Assembly: GCF_022513635.1 (NCBI RefSeq) | Contig: NZ_JAKWBL010000001.1 | Coordinates: 1,302,001-1,366,000 of the forward strand | DNA length: 64,000 bases | DNA from: Paraniabella ginsengisoli | Lineage (GTDB): Bacteria; Bacteroidota; Bacteroidia; Chitinophagales; Chitinophagaceae | Reading direction: 5' to 3' | Part shown: piece by piece, positions 49,892 to 62,405 of the stretch | How the letters are laid out: each line of letters opens with the position of its first letter | Numbering within the stretch: the first letter of the stretch is position 1 | The notes under the pieces: generated by a model | What the model was told of the DNA's origin: nothing | Databases searched by the model: none | What the model saw: only the letters and a program-made list of their open reading frames with translations | Program-made: the position numbers and the translations under genes

Positions 49892-52800
49892 GCACATTTT
49901 AAAATTTTCGTGCCTGTTCGTGCTACTTGCATGTTTAGCAACCAATGCAAGTGCGCAAACCAGAACCTTAACAGGAACCGTCGTGGATGATTCCACACAA
50001 GCGCCCATTTCCGGGGCGACTATTAAAGTCAAAGAAGGCCCCCAAACTGCAGTGTCTAATATGCAGGGGCAGTTTACATTAAATGTTCCCACAACCGGAG
50101 CAACATTGGAGTATTCGTATGTTGGCTATGAATTTGGAACAATAAAAGTTCCTGAATCAGGCGATGTAACGATCCGCATGATTAAACTTAATGTCAATAT
50201 GGATGAAGTAGTGGTTGTGGGATATGGTACGCAAAGGGCAAGAGATGTTACAGGCTCAATGGCTGTAGTAGACTTGAAAAAGCTGACCGATATTCCTGTT
50301 GCCTCTATCTCTGAAGCCTTGAGAGGTCAGATACCTGGCTTGCATGTATCTGGTGGGAGTCAGCGTCCCGGCTCGATGGCTACCTTAGATATTAGACAGC
50401 AGTTCAACTGGGGTAAAGATGGGGGTAATACAATTCCGTTAATCATAATTGATGATGTAATACAAGTAGACCCTCAAACTGGATTGTCTAGTTTGGAACG
50501 ATTCAATATGTTGGATATGTCAGAAGTCGAAAGTATTACTGTACTTCGCGATGCAAGTGCTGCGATTTATGGTTCACGCGCTTCGCAAGGTGTCATTGTT
50601 GTTAAAACTAAAAGGGGTAAAGCGGGCACTCCGCGTATCTCCTATAGTGGTAAGTTTCAAACTAATGATGCGGTTAGCCATGGCAAAGTAATGAACGCAA
50701 GAGAATATGGCACTTTTGCTAATCGTTTTGGCAAGGTTGCAGAAGACTGGAGACCTGAGTGGCTGTATTCAGATGCTGAATTAGCGCGTATGGATTCTTT
50801 GAATTATGATTGGTTGGGGAATGACTGGAGATCAGCTGGCGCAATGCAGCATTCATTGGATGTAAGTGGAGGCTCTGAGCGGGCAACATATTTTACAGGA
50901 GCATCTTACTATACTCAAGACGCAAATCTAGGGTCCCAAGATTTTAACAGGTGGACCTATCGCGCCGGAACAGATATAAAAGTGGTTAATAATTTGCGGT
51001 TAGGTGCTACAGTCGCAGCGTCTAATACGAATCTGGAAAAATCATTTACAAAAATTAACATGAACGACGCCTATGCAATAGGAGGAGAACAGAATGATTA
51101 TGGTATACTTTTGCATATGCCCAAATATATCCCCTGGATTTACAATATTAACGGTGTCGACCAATATGTATCTCCTGCCTTGGGTCCGCATCGTGTAGGT
51201 AATGCTACTGCTAACAATGTACTAAGTAGTTGGAACTATTATGCGTTATTAAATAATGGATCGAAAACCACTAATAAAAATTTCAATTATAATGGCAATT
51301 TTTCTTTACAATATGAATTGCCTTTTATCAAAGGGTTGTCGTTTAAAGTAAATTATGGAATAGCGCAAACAGCTACCAATACAGAGCAGATAATGATGCC
51401 TCAATCATTAGCGTCTGCTCAGAACATTAACAGTGCCGGTAATCATTTATATTCTTCTGCAACGGATTGGAGGATTGCATTGAATACCGCAAATTCACGT
51501 ATTACATACGATAACACAACATCGAAAAGTGAGCAAATAAACTTCTTTGCCAATTATGACCGCAAGTTTGGGGATCATACGGTAGCAGCTATGGCAAGTA
51601 TGGAACGCGCTGAGAACGAGTGGGAAGACAGGTACCAAATATATGACAAACCTATCCCAGGTGCATATAATGGTACTTCAGTATCTGCAGGTACTTTAAA
51701 TCCATCTAATACCATTACTTATCGAACAGAAAGTGGTAGTTTGTCTTATCTGGGTAGACTGAACTACAACTATAAAAGCAAATATCTACTTCAGTTCGTA
51801 TTTCGCACCGATGCATCAACTGTATTTGCTCCTGAAAACTATTGGGGCTTTTTTCCTGGAGTATCTGCCGGTTGGATAATTTCAGATGAAGACTGGTTTA
51901 AGAACAGCGTTCCTTGGGTTGATTATTTAAAAATTCGCGCGTCATTAGGCCGAACAGGTAATAATAATATTAAGGCATGGAGATGGATGCAGTTATACAA
52001 AGCTGAAACTGATAAAGGCATGGGCTTTGGTTCCAATGGTGGCCTCTACACTACTGGTATTACTCCTGAAGTGACTCCAAACAGGGATGTTAGATGGGAT
52101 CGTACCATCCAACGTAACTTAGGATTAGATATGGCATTTCTTAATAATCGACTTTCTTTTACTATTGATGGATATTATAATACAACCAGCGATATGTTGA
52201 CGGAAATGTCGGGAGCTATCAATGTTCCTATATCAATAGGAGGCGCATTCGCTGAACAAAATTACAGCGCGCTTAAAGCATGGGGAACTGAAATCTCAGC
52301 CACATGGAAAGAAAATATTAATGATTTCAGTTATTCTATTGGAATGAACTTTGGATTAGGTGATAATAAAGTGACCCGCTATTTTGATCAACCATTTGCT
52401 TATCCGTCAGTGGTATCCACTCGCAGAGAAATTGGGCAATCAACTATCTACCCTTTTGGGGGTTCAGAACCTGGAAGGAAACTTCCGGCGGGGATGGTAT
52501 GTTGCGTACAGATGCTGACATAGATAATTATTGGAATTATCTAACTAATCTTGCAAATAATTCCGGAGTTGAGGGAGCCGCTCCAAAGTTCTTCGATATC
52601 ACTGAGAAGGCGGGCCTGAGAAAAGGAATGTTAGTTTATGAAGACGTGGGTGGCCCATTAAATGCAGAAAATAAAACTATAGCTGGGCAAGATGGCGTTA
52701 TTACGGAAAATCAAGATTATGTAAAGTTGAAGAAGTCAACGATGACTTATGGTGTCAACACAAATTTAAGTTTTTCCTGGAGAGGAATATCTTTATTAGC

Positions 52801-53221
52801 TCAACTTTCAACTTCATGGGGAGGCGTTAATAAGCTAGATTATCTGCAGCAACGTACAGGAAGCTCGCAGAGTATGTGGGCGCATCCTATTTATTTAAAC
52901 GATATGTTTGATGAGAATGATAACACCGATGGCAAGTATCCCAACGTAGCATATTATGAAGCTTTCAAAGGTACTAACTCGGATTTCTTTCTTTTACCAA
53001 CTTTCCGCATGTTCGTTCGTAATCTAAGTGTAGGGTACACACTGCCTAAGGAATGGGTTAAAAAAGTCAGTGTTGAAAATGCCAGATTATTCGTTTCCGG
53101 AAACAATCTGTGGGATTTTTATAACCCATATCCTAATAAATACCGCAACATGTATGATGCTACAAATGTTGGTTATCCTACGTTGCGTACTTGGGCGCTT
53201 GGGGTAAATCTTGGATTTTAA
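49881..53221 (+). CDS. SusC/RagA-family TonB-linked outer-membrane protein (one frame break)
   Basis: About 1113 residues. Signal peptide, then a carboxypeptidase-like N-terminal domain (RTLTGTVVDDSTQAPISGATIKVKE), the TonB-interacting VVVVGYGTQRARDVTGS, a plug domain (ISEALRGQIPGLHVSGG; ITVLRDASAAIYGSRASQGVIVVKTKRGK) and a 22-strand barrel ending LRTWALGVNLGF. The break is near 52483; one added A gives GRKTSGGDGMLRTDADID. It forms the channel of a SusCD pair that imports oligosaccharides with TonB energy. susD follows 22 bases later. Confidence 0.95.
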
Positions 53222-53243
53222 TTTTTTAATTCTAATTATTTTA

Positions 53244-55211
53244 ATGTATATGAAAAATAAAATATTATATCTGATTGCTTTCATATCACTTATAGCTTTC
53301 GGATGTAGCAAAAACTTCCTTGAGGAAAAGAAAAGCTATGACAAGTATGATGAAAGTATTTTTACTAATGAAGTGCAAACTGGCTGGTATATTGACCGTA
53401 TGTATAACTACTATTTTGTTAGTTATAGAAATCCCCTACAATCTGTAGTGGGGCTATATAACGATAACCGATCTAGAATGACAGAAGAAATTGGCGGAAC
53501 GGTAGGTGATTATATTAATCCAAACAAAACATTACGGTTAGCTTCAGAGGCGGATGCTTATTATGGAGCTTCGGTTGGAGGTAGTGTTCAAAATAATCCT
53601 TATACACGTATACGTTTTGCTAATTTTTTAATTCAGAAAATCGATGAAGTAGGACTGACCTTACCTGAGTCATTTCGTAAAACAGCGAAAGGTCAAATGT
53701 ATTTTTTGAGAGCGCTTCAATATTTTGATTTGGTGAGGATTTATGGTGGTGTACCCATTGTAACAGCAGCACAAAATGCTAGTTCTACAGATGAAACTAT
53801 TCGTGAACCTCGTGCTACATCTTCTGAATGCTTTGACCAAATTATTAAAGATTTGGATTCTGCCGCGACTTTACTACCAATGATATGGGATGTGCCGGGG
53901 AGTAATTATGGAAGACTTACTGCTGCAGGTGCTTTAGCAATGAAAAGCCGCGTATTATTAACTGCAGCCAGTCCCTTGTATAATTCAGATTGGGACAATT
54001 CAGGCAATGAGCGTTGGCAAAAAGCATTAGATGCAGGTCTGCAGGCAGAAACCGCTTTGACCGCTGCCGGTTATGGTTTATTTGGTTCAAATGCAAAAGA
54101 TTGGGGAGCTATGACCGTTAGTCAAGATAATGCGTTTAACAAAGAAGCTTTAATGGTAGTATTACTTTCCACTAACTCAACTAGTTCGGCTGGTTACAAC
54201 AATAGCTGGGAAAACTCTGTTCGCCCAAGAGATTACAATGGCGGTGGTGGACTTGCGGCAACTAAAGAGATGTTAGATTTGTTTCCACTTGCCAACGGCT
54301 CTCGCCCTACCGAAAATAATTATGTAGATACCTTTTTCTTTGAAAATCGAGACCCCCGTTTTTACAGAACTTATGCATTTTCAGGAACAAAATGGGGAAC
54401 TAAAACAAATGCTAATAAATCTACGTGGTTTTATAGATGGAGGCCAAGTGCAACTGGAAATGTTAGTTACTATGCGAATAATCAAACAAATAGCCCTGCC
54501 GTAGTGCGTAAAATGTCTAATCCTGCTGCTGATACAACAGCATTAGCTTTTTCTGGTACTGATATTTTCGAATACAGGTATGCTGAACTTTTGTTGAATA
54601 TTGCTGAGTGTTACGCAGCCAAAGGCGATGTTGCCAACACGGTGATTTATCTAAGTAAGATTCGTGAGCGTGTGGGTATAACGTCGGCTAACAATTATGG
54701 AATAGGAACACTTGCCAATAAATATGCTGCGCTAGAAGCATGTCTGTATGAACGTCGTATCGAGTTAGCTTATGAAGGTAAACGTTTCTGGGATCTACAA
54801 CGCTGGATGCTATATGATAACATTGCTGAAAGTGGAAACACTGTTCAAAAACTTGGTCTAAGTCCAATAAATGGAACAACGCGTAATGGTTATTATTGGC
54901 AAGCAAAAAACTTTATAGCTTCAGATCCTTTAACAGCTAATGATAGGAGCATATTAATTGATCCTGATGCTGCGAATTTTGAAACGGAGCTGGCTAAATT
55001 AAAGGCCGTTTATCAAAATAAGTTTGTCATGACGCCATTAGATCAAGCCTGGGACAGAGTTAATAATGCAGCCGTTACAATATTGTTTCGTCCGAATTAT
55101 TATTTGTCGGGATTATCAGCGTCAACGTTAAGTAACAATCCTTGGCTACCACAAACAATAGGTTGGTTGGATTACTCAGGCGCACCGGGTACTTTCAACT
55201 ATAGACAATAG
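53244..55211 (+). CDS. SusD/RagB-family surface glycan-binding lipoprotein
   Basis: 655 residues, intact. Lipoprotein signal MYMKNKILYLIAFISLIAFGC; MKNK two codons later is an equal candidate start. SusD features: KNFLEEKKSYDKYDESIFTNE, AKGQMYFLRALQYFDLVRIYGGVPIV (TPR region), TAAGALAMKSRVLLTAASPLYN, YRYAELLLNIAECYAAKGD, and ALEACLYERRIELAYEGKRFWDLQRW. It binds glycan at the cell surface and closes over the SusC barrel. It ends before a terminator. Confidence 0.96.
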   Translation: MYMKNKILYLIAFISLIAFGCSKNFLEEKKSYDKYDESIFTNEVQTGWYIDRMYNYYFVSYRNPLQSVVGLYNDNRSRMTEEIGGTVGDYINPNKTLRLASEADAYYGASVGGSVQNNPYTRIRFANFLIQKIDEVGLTLPESFRKTAKGQMYFLRALQYFDLVRIYGGVPIVTAAQNASSTDETIREPRATSSECFDQIIKDLDSAATLLPMIWDVPGSNYGRLTAAGALAMKSRVLLTAASPLYNSDWDNSGNERWQKALDAGLQAETALTAAGYGLFGSNAKDWGAMTVSQDNAFNKEALMVVLLSTNSTSSAGYNNSWENSVRPRDYNGGGGLAATKEMLDLFPLANGSRPTENNYVDTFFFENRDPRFYRTYAFSGTKWGTKTNANKSTWFYRWRPSATGNVSYYANNQTNSPAVVRKMSNPAADTTALAFSGTDIFEYRYAELLLNIAECYAAKGDVANTVIYLSKIRERVGITSANNYGIGTLANKYAALEACLYERRIELAYEGKRFWDLQRWMLYDNIAESGNTVQKLGLSPINGTTRNGYYWQAKNFIASDPLTANDRSILIDPDAANFETELAKLKAVYQNKFVMTPLDQAWDRVNNAAVTILFRPNYYLSGLSASTLSNNPWLPQTIGWLDYSGAPGTFNYRQ

Positions 55212-55530
55212 CCTAATACTTATATTAACAAAAGAGAAGATCAAACTTCTCTTTTGTTTTTTTATGTTAAATAAATGTATAAATGACGTTTATGTTGTCA
55301 GATAAGCTTTTTGTAAAAAAAAATATATTATTGATGCAATTTTATATTGACTAATGACGTCTAATTCACAGAACCAAAAATAGCTGCCAAATATTTCGAT
55401 ATTTAATTACTAAATGTTTAGAAAGTAAGATGAAATGATTCCTAAAAATTATCTCGTAAATTATACTGAAAACACGATGATTATTTTAATGATGAATTCC
55501 ATCGGATAATAAAAAAATAAAAATCGACAG
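55212..55530. other. Intergenic region between susD and the first pectate lyase
   Basis: A 319-base AT-rich gap. It holds a terminator at 55229-55262; beyond it nothing is recognised apart from possible promoter sequence for the lyase, which could not be defined. Confidence 0.5.
55229..55262 (+). terminator. Intrinsic terminator after susD
   Basis: ACAAAAGAGAAG/CTTCTCTTTTGT, a 12-bp stem with a 6-base loop, followed by TTTTTTT. Confidence 0.85.
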
Positions 55531-57173
55531 ATGAAAAAGTCTCTTGCCTTAGGAATAACTTTGTTAGCTATTTCCTCCACAGCCTTCGCTCAGTATCCAA
55601 AAATTCCTAAAGAAGATCAGGAAAAATCAAGAATATTAATGCAGAATACAGAAAAGCATTCAGACTCTATGTGGGCGTTTGCTTATCCTATTATTAAAAA
55701 ACAGGCAACAGAAGGAAAGCCCTATATTCCCTGGGCTTCCCGTTATGATGAATTGCCACATGCTTCTATTCCCGCATTTCCGGGCGCCGAAGGTGGCGGT
55801 AAATATGTACAAGGTGGAAGAGGTGGTAAAGTATATGTAGTTACTAATTTAAATGATGACGGGCCAGGAAGTTTTCGTTGGGCTTGCGAACAAGGTGGAG
55901 CTAGAACAGTTGTTTTCAACGTTGCAGGTATCATCAAATTAAAATCTCCTTTAATTATCCGTGCGCCATATATTACTATTGCCGGACAATCAGCGCCGGG
56001 CGATGGTGTATGTATTGCAGGCGAATCCGTATGGATCAATACACATGATGTCATCATTCGCTATATGCGTTTCAGAAGAGGTGAAACATGGGTAGGACGT
56101 AGGGATGATGCGATTGGCGGTAATCCTGTCGGTAATATTATGATCGATCACGTATCTGCAACATGGGGTTTAGATGAAAACATGAGCATGTACCGACACA
56201 TGTATAATGACAGTACTGGAAAGATTGAAGACAAATTTGGAACAGTAAACATCACTATTCAAAATTCAATTTTTGCAGAAGCGTTGGATACATGGAACCA
56301 TGCATTTGGCAGCACATTAGGCGGAGAGAATTGTAGCTTCATGCGTAACCTTTGGGCTAACAATGCTGGACGTAACCCTTCAGTAGGTTGGAATGGTGTT
56401 TTTAATTTTGTAAATAATGTAGTCTATAACTGGGTACATCGATCAGTAGACGGTGGGGATTATCGTGCTCAATTCAATATCATTAATAATTACTTTAAAC
56501 CTGGTCCGGCAACGCCGAAGAACACGCCGGTTGGGCATCGTATTTTAAAACCTGAAAGTGGTCGCAGTAAATTACCTTATCATGTATATGGCCGCGCTTA
56601 TGTAAATGGAAATGTAATGGAAGGTTATCCTAATGTTACTAAAGATAACTGGGATGGTGGTGTTCAGGTAGAAGAAGAAAATGGTGTAGGCGAACACCTT
56701 GGTTATATGAAGCAGAACAAGCCGCTAATTATGCCCGAGCTTACTATATTAAATGCAGAAGCGGCAAAAGCCTATGTATTTAATAATGCAGGAGCTACTT
56801 TACCGAAGCGTGACGCAGTTGATATAAGAATTGTAGATCAGGCTAAAACCGGTGTGGTTAAGCCTTTGGCAAATGTAAAACTTCCCGAAACGCAGTTTGA
56901 GCACAGACGCTTGCCGATTGATTCTTATAAAATAGGAATTATTACAGACCCTTCACAGGTTGGAGGTTATCCTGAATATAAAGGAACGCCATACCAGGAT
57001 GCAGATAAAGATGGTATTCCTGATGATTATGAAAAAAGAAAGGCCTGAATCCTAATGATGCTTCAGATGCATCGCAACTTTCAAAATCTCGTTCAGGCTA
57101 CACAAATATCGAAGAGTATTTAAACAGCTTGGTAAATGTTTATAACGTTGTACCAGCTGTTACAAAGAAATAG
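55531..57173 (+). CDS. Secreted pectate lyase, PL1 family (one frame break)
   Basis: About 547 residues. It has a signal peptide (MKKSLALGITLLAISSTAFA). The right-handed beta-helix has the family start AFPGAEGGGKYVQGGRGG, KVYVVTNLNDDGPGSFRWACEQGG, ITIAGQSAPGDGV, RYMRFRRGE, IMIDHVSATWGLDENMS and NVVYNWVHRSVDGGD. The C-terminus DADKDGIPDDYEKR, then NPNDASDA and GYTNIEEYLNSLV, is a calcium-binding-like tail. A break near 57037 splits off this tail. It cleaves polygalacturonate by beta-elimination. Confidence 0.93.
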
Positions 57174-57196
57174 ATCGTCTTAGCTAATTTTATCGA

Positions 57197-57248
57197 CCCG
57201 GCAGATGAATATGTGGCATCGGTATTGCGTCGCACAGCGTCATCTGAA
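57197..57248 (+). repeat. Dispersed intergenic repeat copy between the two pectate lyases
   Basis: CCCGGCAGATGAATATGTG, then GCATCGGTATTGCGTCGCA, then CAGCGTCATCTG. It is the most canonical copy and gives the family consensus. Confidence 0.8.
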
Positions 57249-57303
57249 TTACTACTATCAACTTCCGTAAACGGCGCAATACTTAAAATATAAAAATATA
57301 AGA

Positions 57304-58946
57304 ATGAAGAAATATATTGCTGGAGCATTAATATTGGGCTCCTTATTCTACACTTCTAAAGATGTGGCTGCTCAATATCCTGTAATACCTAAATCAGTAG
57401 AAGATTCTGCAGAAGCCGTTCTGGCAGCTCAAAAGGAATTATCTAATAAGGCTTGGTTAGATGCACAAACTATTGTAGAAGCAGAAGCTAAAAATGGCAA
57501 ACCATTTATTCCGTGGGCGGCCAAACCTTCTGATTTACCGCAAGCAAAAATAGCTGCATTTCCGGGAGCGGAAGGTGGAGGGAAGTTCAGTTTTGGTGGA
57601 CGCGGTGGAAAAGTATTAGTGGTTACAAACCTCAACGATAGTGGCCCCGGTAGTTTCCGCTGGGCTTGCGAGCAAGGTGGAGCAAGGATTATTGTTTTTA
57701 ATGTTGCCGGAATTATACAATTAAAAACACCTGTAAATATCCGTGCGCCTTATGTAACTATTGCCGGACAATCGGCTCCGGGCGATGGTGTTTGTATAGC
57801 AGGCGAATCAGTATTGATCGATACGCACGATGTTATTATTCGCTTTATGCGATTTAGAAGAGGAGCCACAGAAGTCACTCGCCGTGATGACGCGCTGGGT
57901 GGAAATGGTGTTGGAAATATTATTATCGATCACGTTTCTGCAAGCTGGGGCCTCGATGAGAACATGAGCATGTATCGTCACGTATACGACAGAGGTGGAA
58001 AAGATGAAAAACTTCCTACCGTAAATGTTACTATTCAAAACTCTATTTTTTCAGAAGCATTAGATACTTATAATCATGCATTCGGTAGTACCATTGGTGG
58101 TTTGAATAGCTTGTTTACAAGAAATCTTTGGGCTAATAATATCAGTCGTAATCCTTCTGTTGGGATGTATGGTGATTTTAATTTTGTAAATAATGTTGTA
58201 TTTAATTGGTGGAACAGAAGTGCAGATGGTGGCGACCACAGGTCAATGTATAATTTTATAAACAACTATTACAAACCCGGACCCATAACACCGGCGGGTG
58301 AGCCAATCAGTTACCGCATTCTAAAACCAGAATCAGGAAGGGATGCGGCCAATAAAGAAAATTTTGGTAAAGCATATGTTTCAGGAAATATAATAGAAGG
58401 CAATGCAAAAGTTACTGCTAATAACTGGGATGGTGGCGTTCAGCCGGAAGCAAAAGATGTAGCAACACTTTTAACTAAGATCCGCGTGGATAAGCCTCTT
58501 CAGTTGGCCCCGGTAACTGTAATTGAAACAAAAGATGCTTATAGTTATGTTCTTAAAAATGTAGGTGCCATACTTCCAAAGCGTGATGCTGTTGACGCAA
58601 GAATTGTTGAAGAAGCAAGAACCGGTAAAATTATTTACAGCGAAGATGCCAAACCTTATTATGGTCGTTATATAAAACGCAGGTTGCCCGAAGATTCTTA
58701 TAAAAAGGTATCATCACAAACCCTCTGCAAGTGGGTGGTTATCCAGAATACAAAGGAACAGCGTATACAGATAGTGATAACGATGGTATTCCTGATGATT
58801 ATGAAAAGAAAAACAAGTTGAATGCAAATGATGCATCTGATGCTGGCAAAATTTCTAAGAACGGATATAGTAATATTGAAAATTATTTAAATAGTTTAGT
58901 GGATATTGCAAGGGTGAAGCCTTCCAAAGGCATTAGTAAATATTAA
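57304..58946 (+). CDS. Secreted pectate lyase, PL1 family, second copy (one frame break)
   Basis: About 547 residues, the same length and layout as the lyase just upstream and clearly its paralog (AAFPGAEGGGKFSFGGRGG; GSFRWACEQGGARIIVFNVAG; ITIAGQSAPGDGVCIAGES; IIDHVSASWGLDENMSMYRH). Signal peptide MKKYIAGALILGSLFYTSKDVAA. The calcium-type tail DSDNDGIPDDYEKK, NGYSNIENYLNSLV lies beyond a break near 58707. Sequence differs throughout, so this is an old tandem duplication with probably different substrate detail. Confidence 0.93.
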
Positions 58947-58956
58947 TTTTTTCTCT

Positions 58957-61900
58957 TTGAGACATAACAAAGAATATTGCGAGATAAGTATTGGCTATTT
59001 GAGGCGTCCTCGCCTCAAATCACTATGCTATCGCCTCATGGCGATGTGTAATATTTTATTGCTTGTTCAATCTGCATCAGCACAGAAGCCAAAGCCACCT
59101 AAGCCCATACTTCCGGTAGTTATTGAAAGAGGAAAGGTTATATATAATGCTGATACTGTAACGGGCGATCGCGTTCCCGACTATTCTTATTGCGGCTACA
59201 AAGCATCTAACGAAGAAATACCTATGGTACGCGTAAAAGCTGTTGTGCCTTTGGTAAAAGGTGATGCTACCGGAACAATTCAAAGCGCTATTGATAAGGT
59301 GGCAGCAATGCCATTAGATAAGAATGGTTTTCGTGGTGCAGTATTATTATCAAAAGGAACTTATGAAGTAAACGGTCAATTGCGTATAACACAGTCTGGT
59401 ATTGTGTTACGAGGCTTTGGCGCGCAGGGGCAAACTACAATTAAAGGAACAGGCGTAGATAGAGATGGCTTAATAAGAGTTTTCGGAAAAGATGATAAAC
59501 AAACAAATCCTGAAAAAACAATTTCACAAAGCTATGTTCCGGTAGGTGCCACTTCTTTTGAAGTGAGCGATATATCCGGATTTAAAACAGGAGATGTTGT
59601 TCAAATAAAAAGACCTTCAACTCAAGCGTGGATTGAAGCATTGGGAACAGAAAGCTTTGGTGGCGGTATCTCTGCGCTTGGCTGGAAACCGGGTGATGTT
59701 GATCTTTATTTTGATAGAAAAATTATTTCCATCGATGGACATAAAATAACCATTGATGTGCCGCTTACAACATCATTGGATGAAAAATATGGTGGCGGAA
59801 CGATCGCGAAATATAGTTGGCCCGGACGAATCAACAATATTGGCATAGAAAATCTGATGCTAATTTCAGATTACGATAAGTCGAATCCTAAAGATGAAGA
59901 ACACAGGTGGATGGCAGTAACCTTCAATAATATTGAAGATGCCTGGGTTCGACAAGTATCTTTTAAACATTTTGCCGGATCTGCGGTATTCATAAATGAA
60001 ACAGTAAAACAGGTTACGGTTGAAGATTGTATTGCTACAGAACCTGTTTCGGAAATCGGTGGACAAAGACGCAATACTTTTTTACACGTGGCCAGCAAAC
60101 GCTGTTCCAGCGCTGCTTTTCGGTCAATGGTTATCATGATTATAGTGTAGGGCATGCCGCTCCCGGACCAAATGCTTTTGTTCAATGCGTCTCAGAACGT
60201 CCTTATAGTTTTAATGGACCAGTAGGCATGTGGGCCTCTGGTGTGTTGTTCGATGTAATGCAGGTTGATGGAAATGCTATAAAAATCGGTAATCGTGGAC
60301 AGGACGGAAAAGGTGCCGGATGGAGTGGTGCCAATTGCTTTTTATGGAATTGTAGTGCTGCTTTAATCGAATGTGATAAACCACCTACTGCGCAAAACTG
60401 GTCTTATGGTTCCTGGAGCCAGTTTTCGGGTAAGGGATTTTGGGCTGAGTCGAATAACCACATGACACCCCGCAGTTTTTATTACCTCCAGTTACAACAG
60501 CGTTTACAAAAAGATGTAAGTAAACAAGCGGCAATTCTTGATATTGGTTCAGAAGCATCCAGCAGTCCAAGTGTGGAAGTGGCGCAGCAACTCACCAAAG
60601 AAGCATCTTCTCCAAAAGTCGAGATGAAAGAATGGATTGTAGCGGCAACTAAGCGCAATACGATTGATACTGATAGCAAAGGCGCTGTAACAATTAAGCC
60701 TGTTCCTAACGGAGTATGGAAAACTGTTGCACCTTCAGGAATGGAAGTAGAAAATGGACGACTTGTTTATCAACAAAACAAAAGCCTTGTAACAGGAAAA
60801 ACACAGGAAGTGCCATGGTGGAGCGGCGGCGTCGAAGGCAAAGATCTGCAACAGGGTAAACAGAAAATATCAGTTACGCGTTTTGTGCCCGGCAGAGTAG
60901 GGCCTGGTCTTACAGATGATTTGAATGAGGTAGTTGATTCTATGAAGATAAATAATATTGTGGCCCTGAATCAACATTATGGTCTTTGGTATGAACGCCG
61001 AAGAGATGATCATGAAAGAATAAGACGTATGAACGGTGATGTGTGGCCGCCGTTTTATGAACTGCCTTTTGCAAGAAGTGGTAAGGATTCTGCATGGGAT
61101 GGATTGAGTAAGTATGATCTTACAAAGTACAATACCTGGTATTGGAATAGGATGAAGCAATTTGCAAGGCTGGCAGAGCAGAATGGGTTGGTATTATTAC
61201 ATCAAAATTATTTTCAGCATAATATTATTGAAGCTGGTGCGCACTATGCGGATTTTCCATGGCGCACCGCTAACAACATTAACAATACAGGTTTTGTAGA
61301 ACCGGTGAATTATGCAGGCGACAAACGCATATTTTATGCCGAGCAATTTTATGATATTTCGAATCCTGTAAGAAAAAAATTGCATCAGCAATATATTGAG
61401 CAGAGCCTTAATAACTTTAAAGATATTAGCTCTGTAATACAATTTACAAGTGAAGAATTTACCGGCCCCTTGCATTTTGTGGAGTTTTGGTTGCAAACAA
61501 TTGGCAACTGGGAAAATAAAAATAAACAGCATCCGCTTATCGCACTTAGTGCAACCAAAGATGTGCAGGATGGTATTTTAAAGAATGCAAAATATGCTTC
61601 AGTTGTTGATGTGATCGATATTAAATACTGGCATTATCAGGCCGATGGTTCCGTGTATGCTCCGGAAGGAGGTAAAAATTTAGCGCCTCGCCAATGGGCA
61701 AGATTGCTAAAACCAAAAGCAACATCGTTTGAACAAGTATATCGTGCAGTAAAGGAATATCGCGATAAGTATCCTGATAAGGCTGTAATGTACTCGGCAG
61801 ATGGAAGTGATAGATTCGGCTGGGCCGTTTTTATGGCAGGAGGTTCTTTACCGGTAGTACCAAAGAATATTGACAGAGATTTTGCAAAAGCAACAGTAGG

Positions 61901-62150
61901 TATGAACCCCGCGCCAAAACTGGGTAAGTACGCGGTGGCAGGCAAAGATGGAATCATCATATATTGTGATAATGAAAGTAGCAAACTGTCATTAAGTTTA
62001 ACTGATTTTCCCGGAAACTTTACACTTTACTTCATTGATCCTAAAACCGGTGAAAAAAGAGATTTTAAAAAATCAATTGCTGGTGGTAAAACTGTTAATA
62101 TTGATTTGCCCAATCGCGGAGCCATTATTTGGCTTACAAAAACCTATTAA
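58957..62150 (+). CDS. Large secreted protein: beta-helix plus TIM-barrel-like half, DUF6298-like (one frame break)
   Basis: About 1060 residues. The start is unsure: an ATG at 58957, or one at 59038 (MAMCNILLLVQSASAQ) with a short signal peptide. The N-terminal ~480 residues look like a right-handed beta-helix of the pectate-lyase superfamily (TGTIQSAIDKVAAMPLDKNGF; QLRITQSGIVLRGFG; TFNNIEDAWVRQVSF). The break in the T6 run near 60079 is repaired to NTFFTRGQQTLFQRC. The C-terminal half (VTRFVPGRVGPGLTDDLN; NNIVALNQHYGLWYERRRDDHERIRRMNGDVW; HQNYFQHNIIEAGAHY) looks like a catalytic barrel; DUF6298 is recalled for it. It lies in the pectin locus. Confidence 0.72.
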
Positions 62151-62293
62151 TATATCTTCTCAACCAGAAGTTGGTATGCTGTTGAAGCGAAATAAAGCAT
62201 TTGAATCGAGCCGCAAAGTTATAATAGAACAGTATTTTCAAGTTTGTAGTCTGGAAATAACGGGTATTAATCTCTGATAGAAGACTGTTTTAT

Positions 62294-62328
62294 AAGTCCG
62301 CACTTGAAAGTGCGGACTTACTTTTGAT
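62294..62328 (+). terminator. Hairpin after the large pectin-locus protein
   Basis: AAGTCCGCAC/GTGCGGACTT with loop TTGAAA, followed by a weak T-tract (ACTTTTGATATTTTC). Likely end of the susCD-lyase transcript. Confidence 0.65.
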
Positions 62329-62377
62329 ATTTTCTATAATTTAAATTTGGCATATAAAGTTGGGATAGTTATTTTTG

Positions 62378-62403
62378 GTAACGTTTACATTTTAACGTTT
62401 GCA
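62378..62403. promoter_or_regulatory. Candidate LacI-type operators at the regulator's own start
   Basis: Two AACGTT-centred sites, GGTAACGTTTACA (62377-62389) and TTTAACGTTTGCAAA (62391-62405), lie immediately before the regulator start codon. They resemble the palindrome at 63444-63457 and suggest autoregulation. Confidence 0.55.
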
Positions 62404-62405
62404 AA

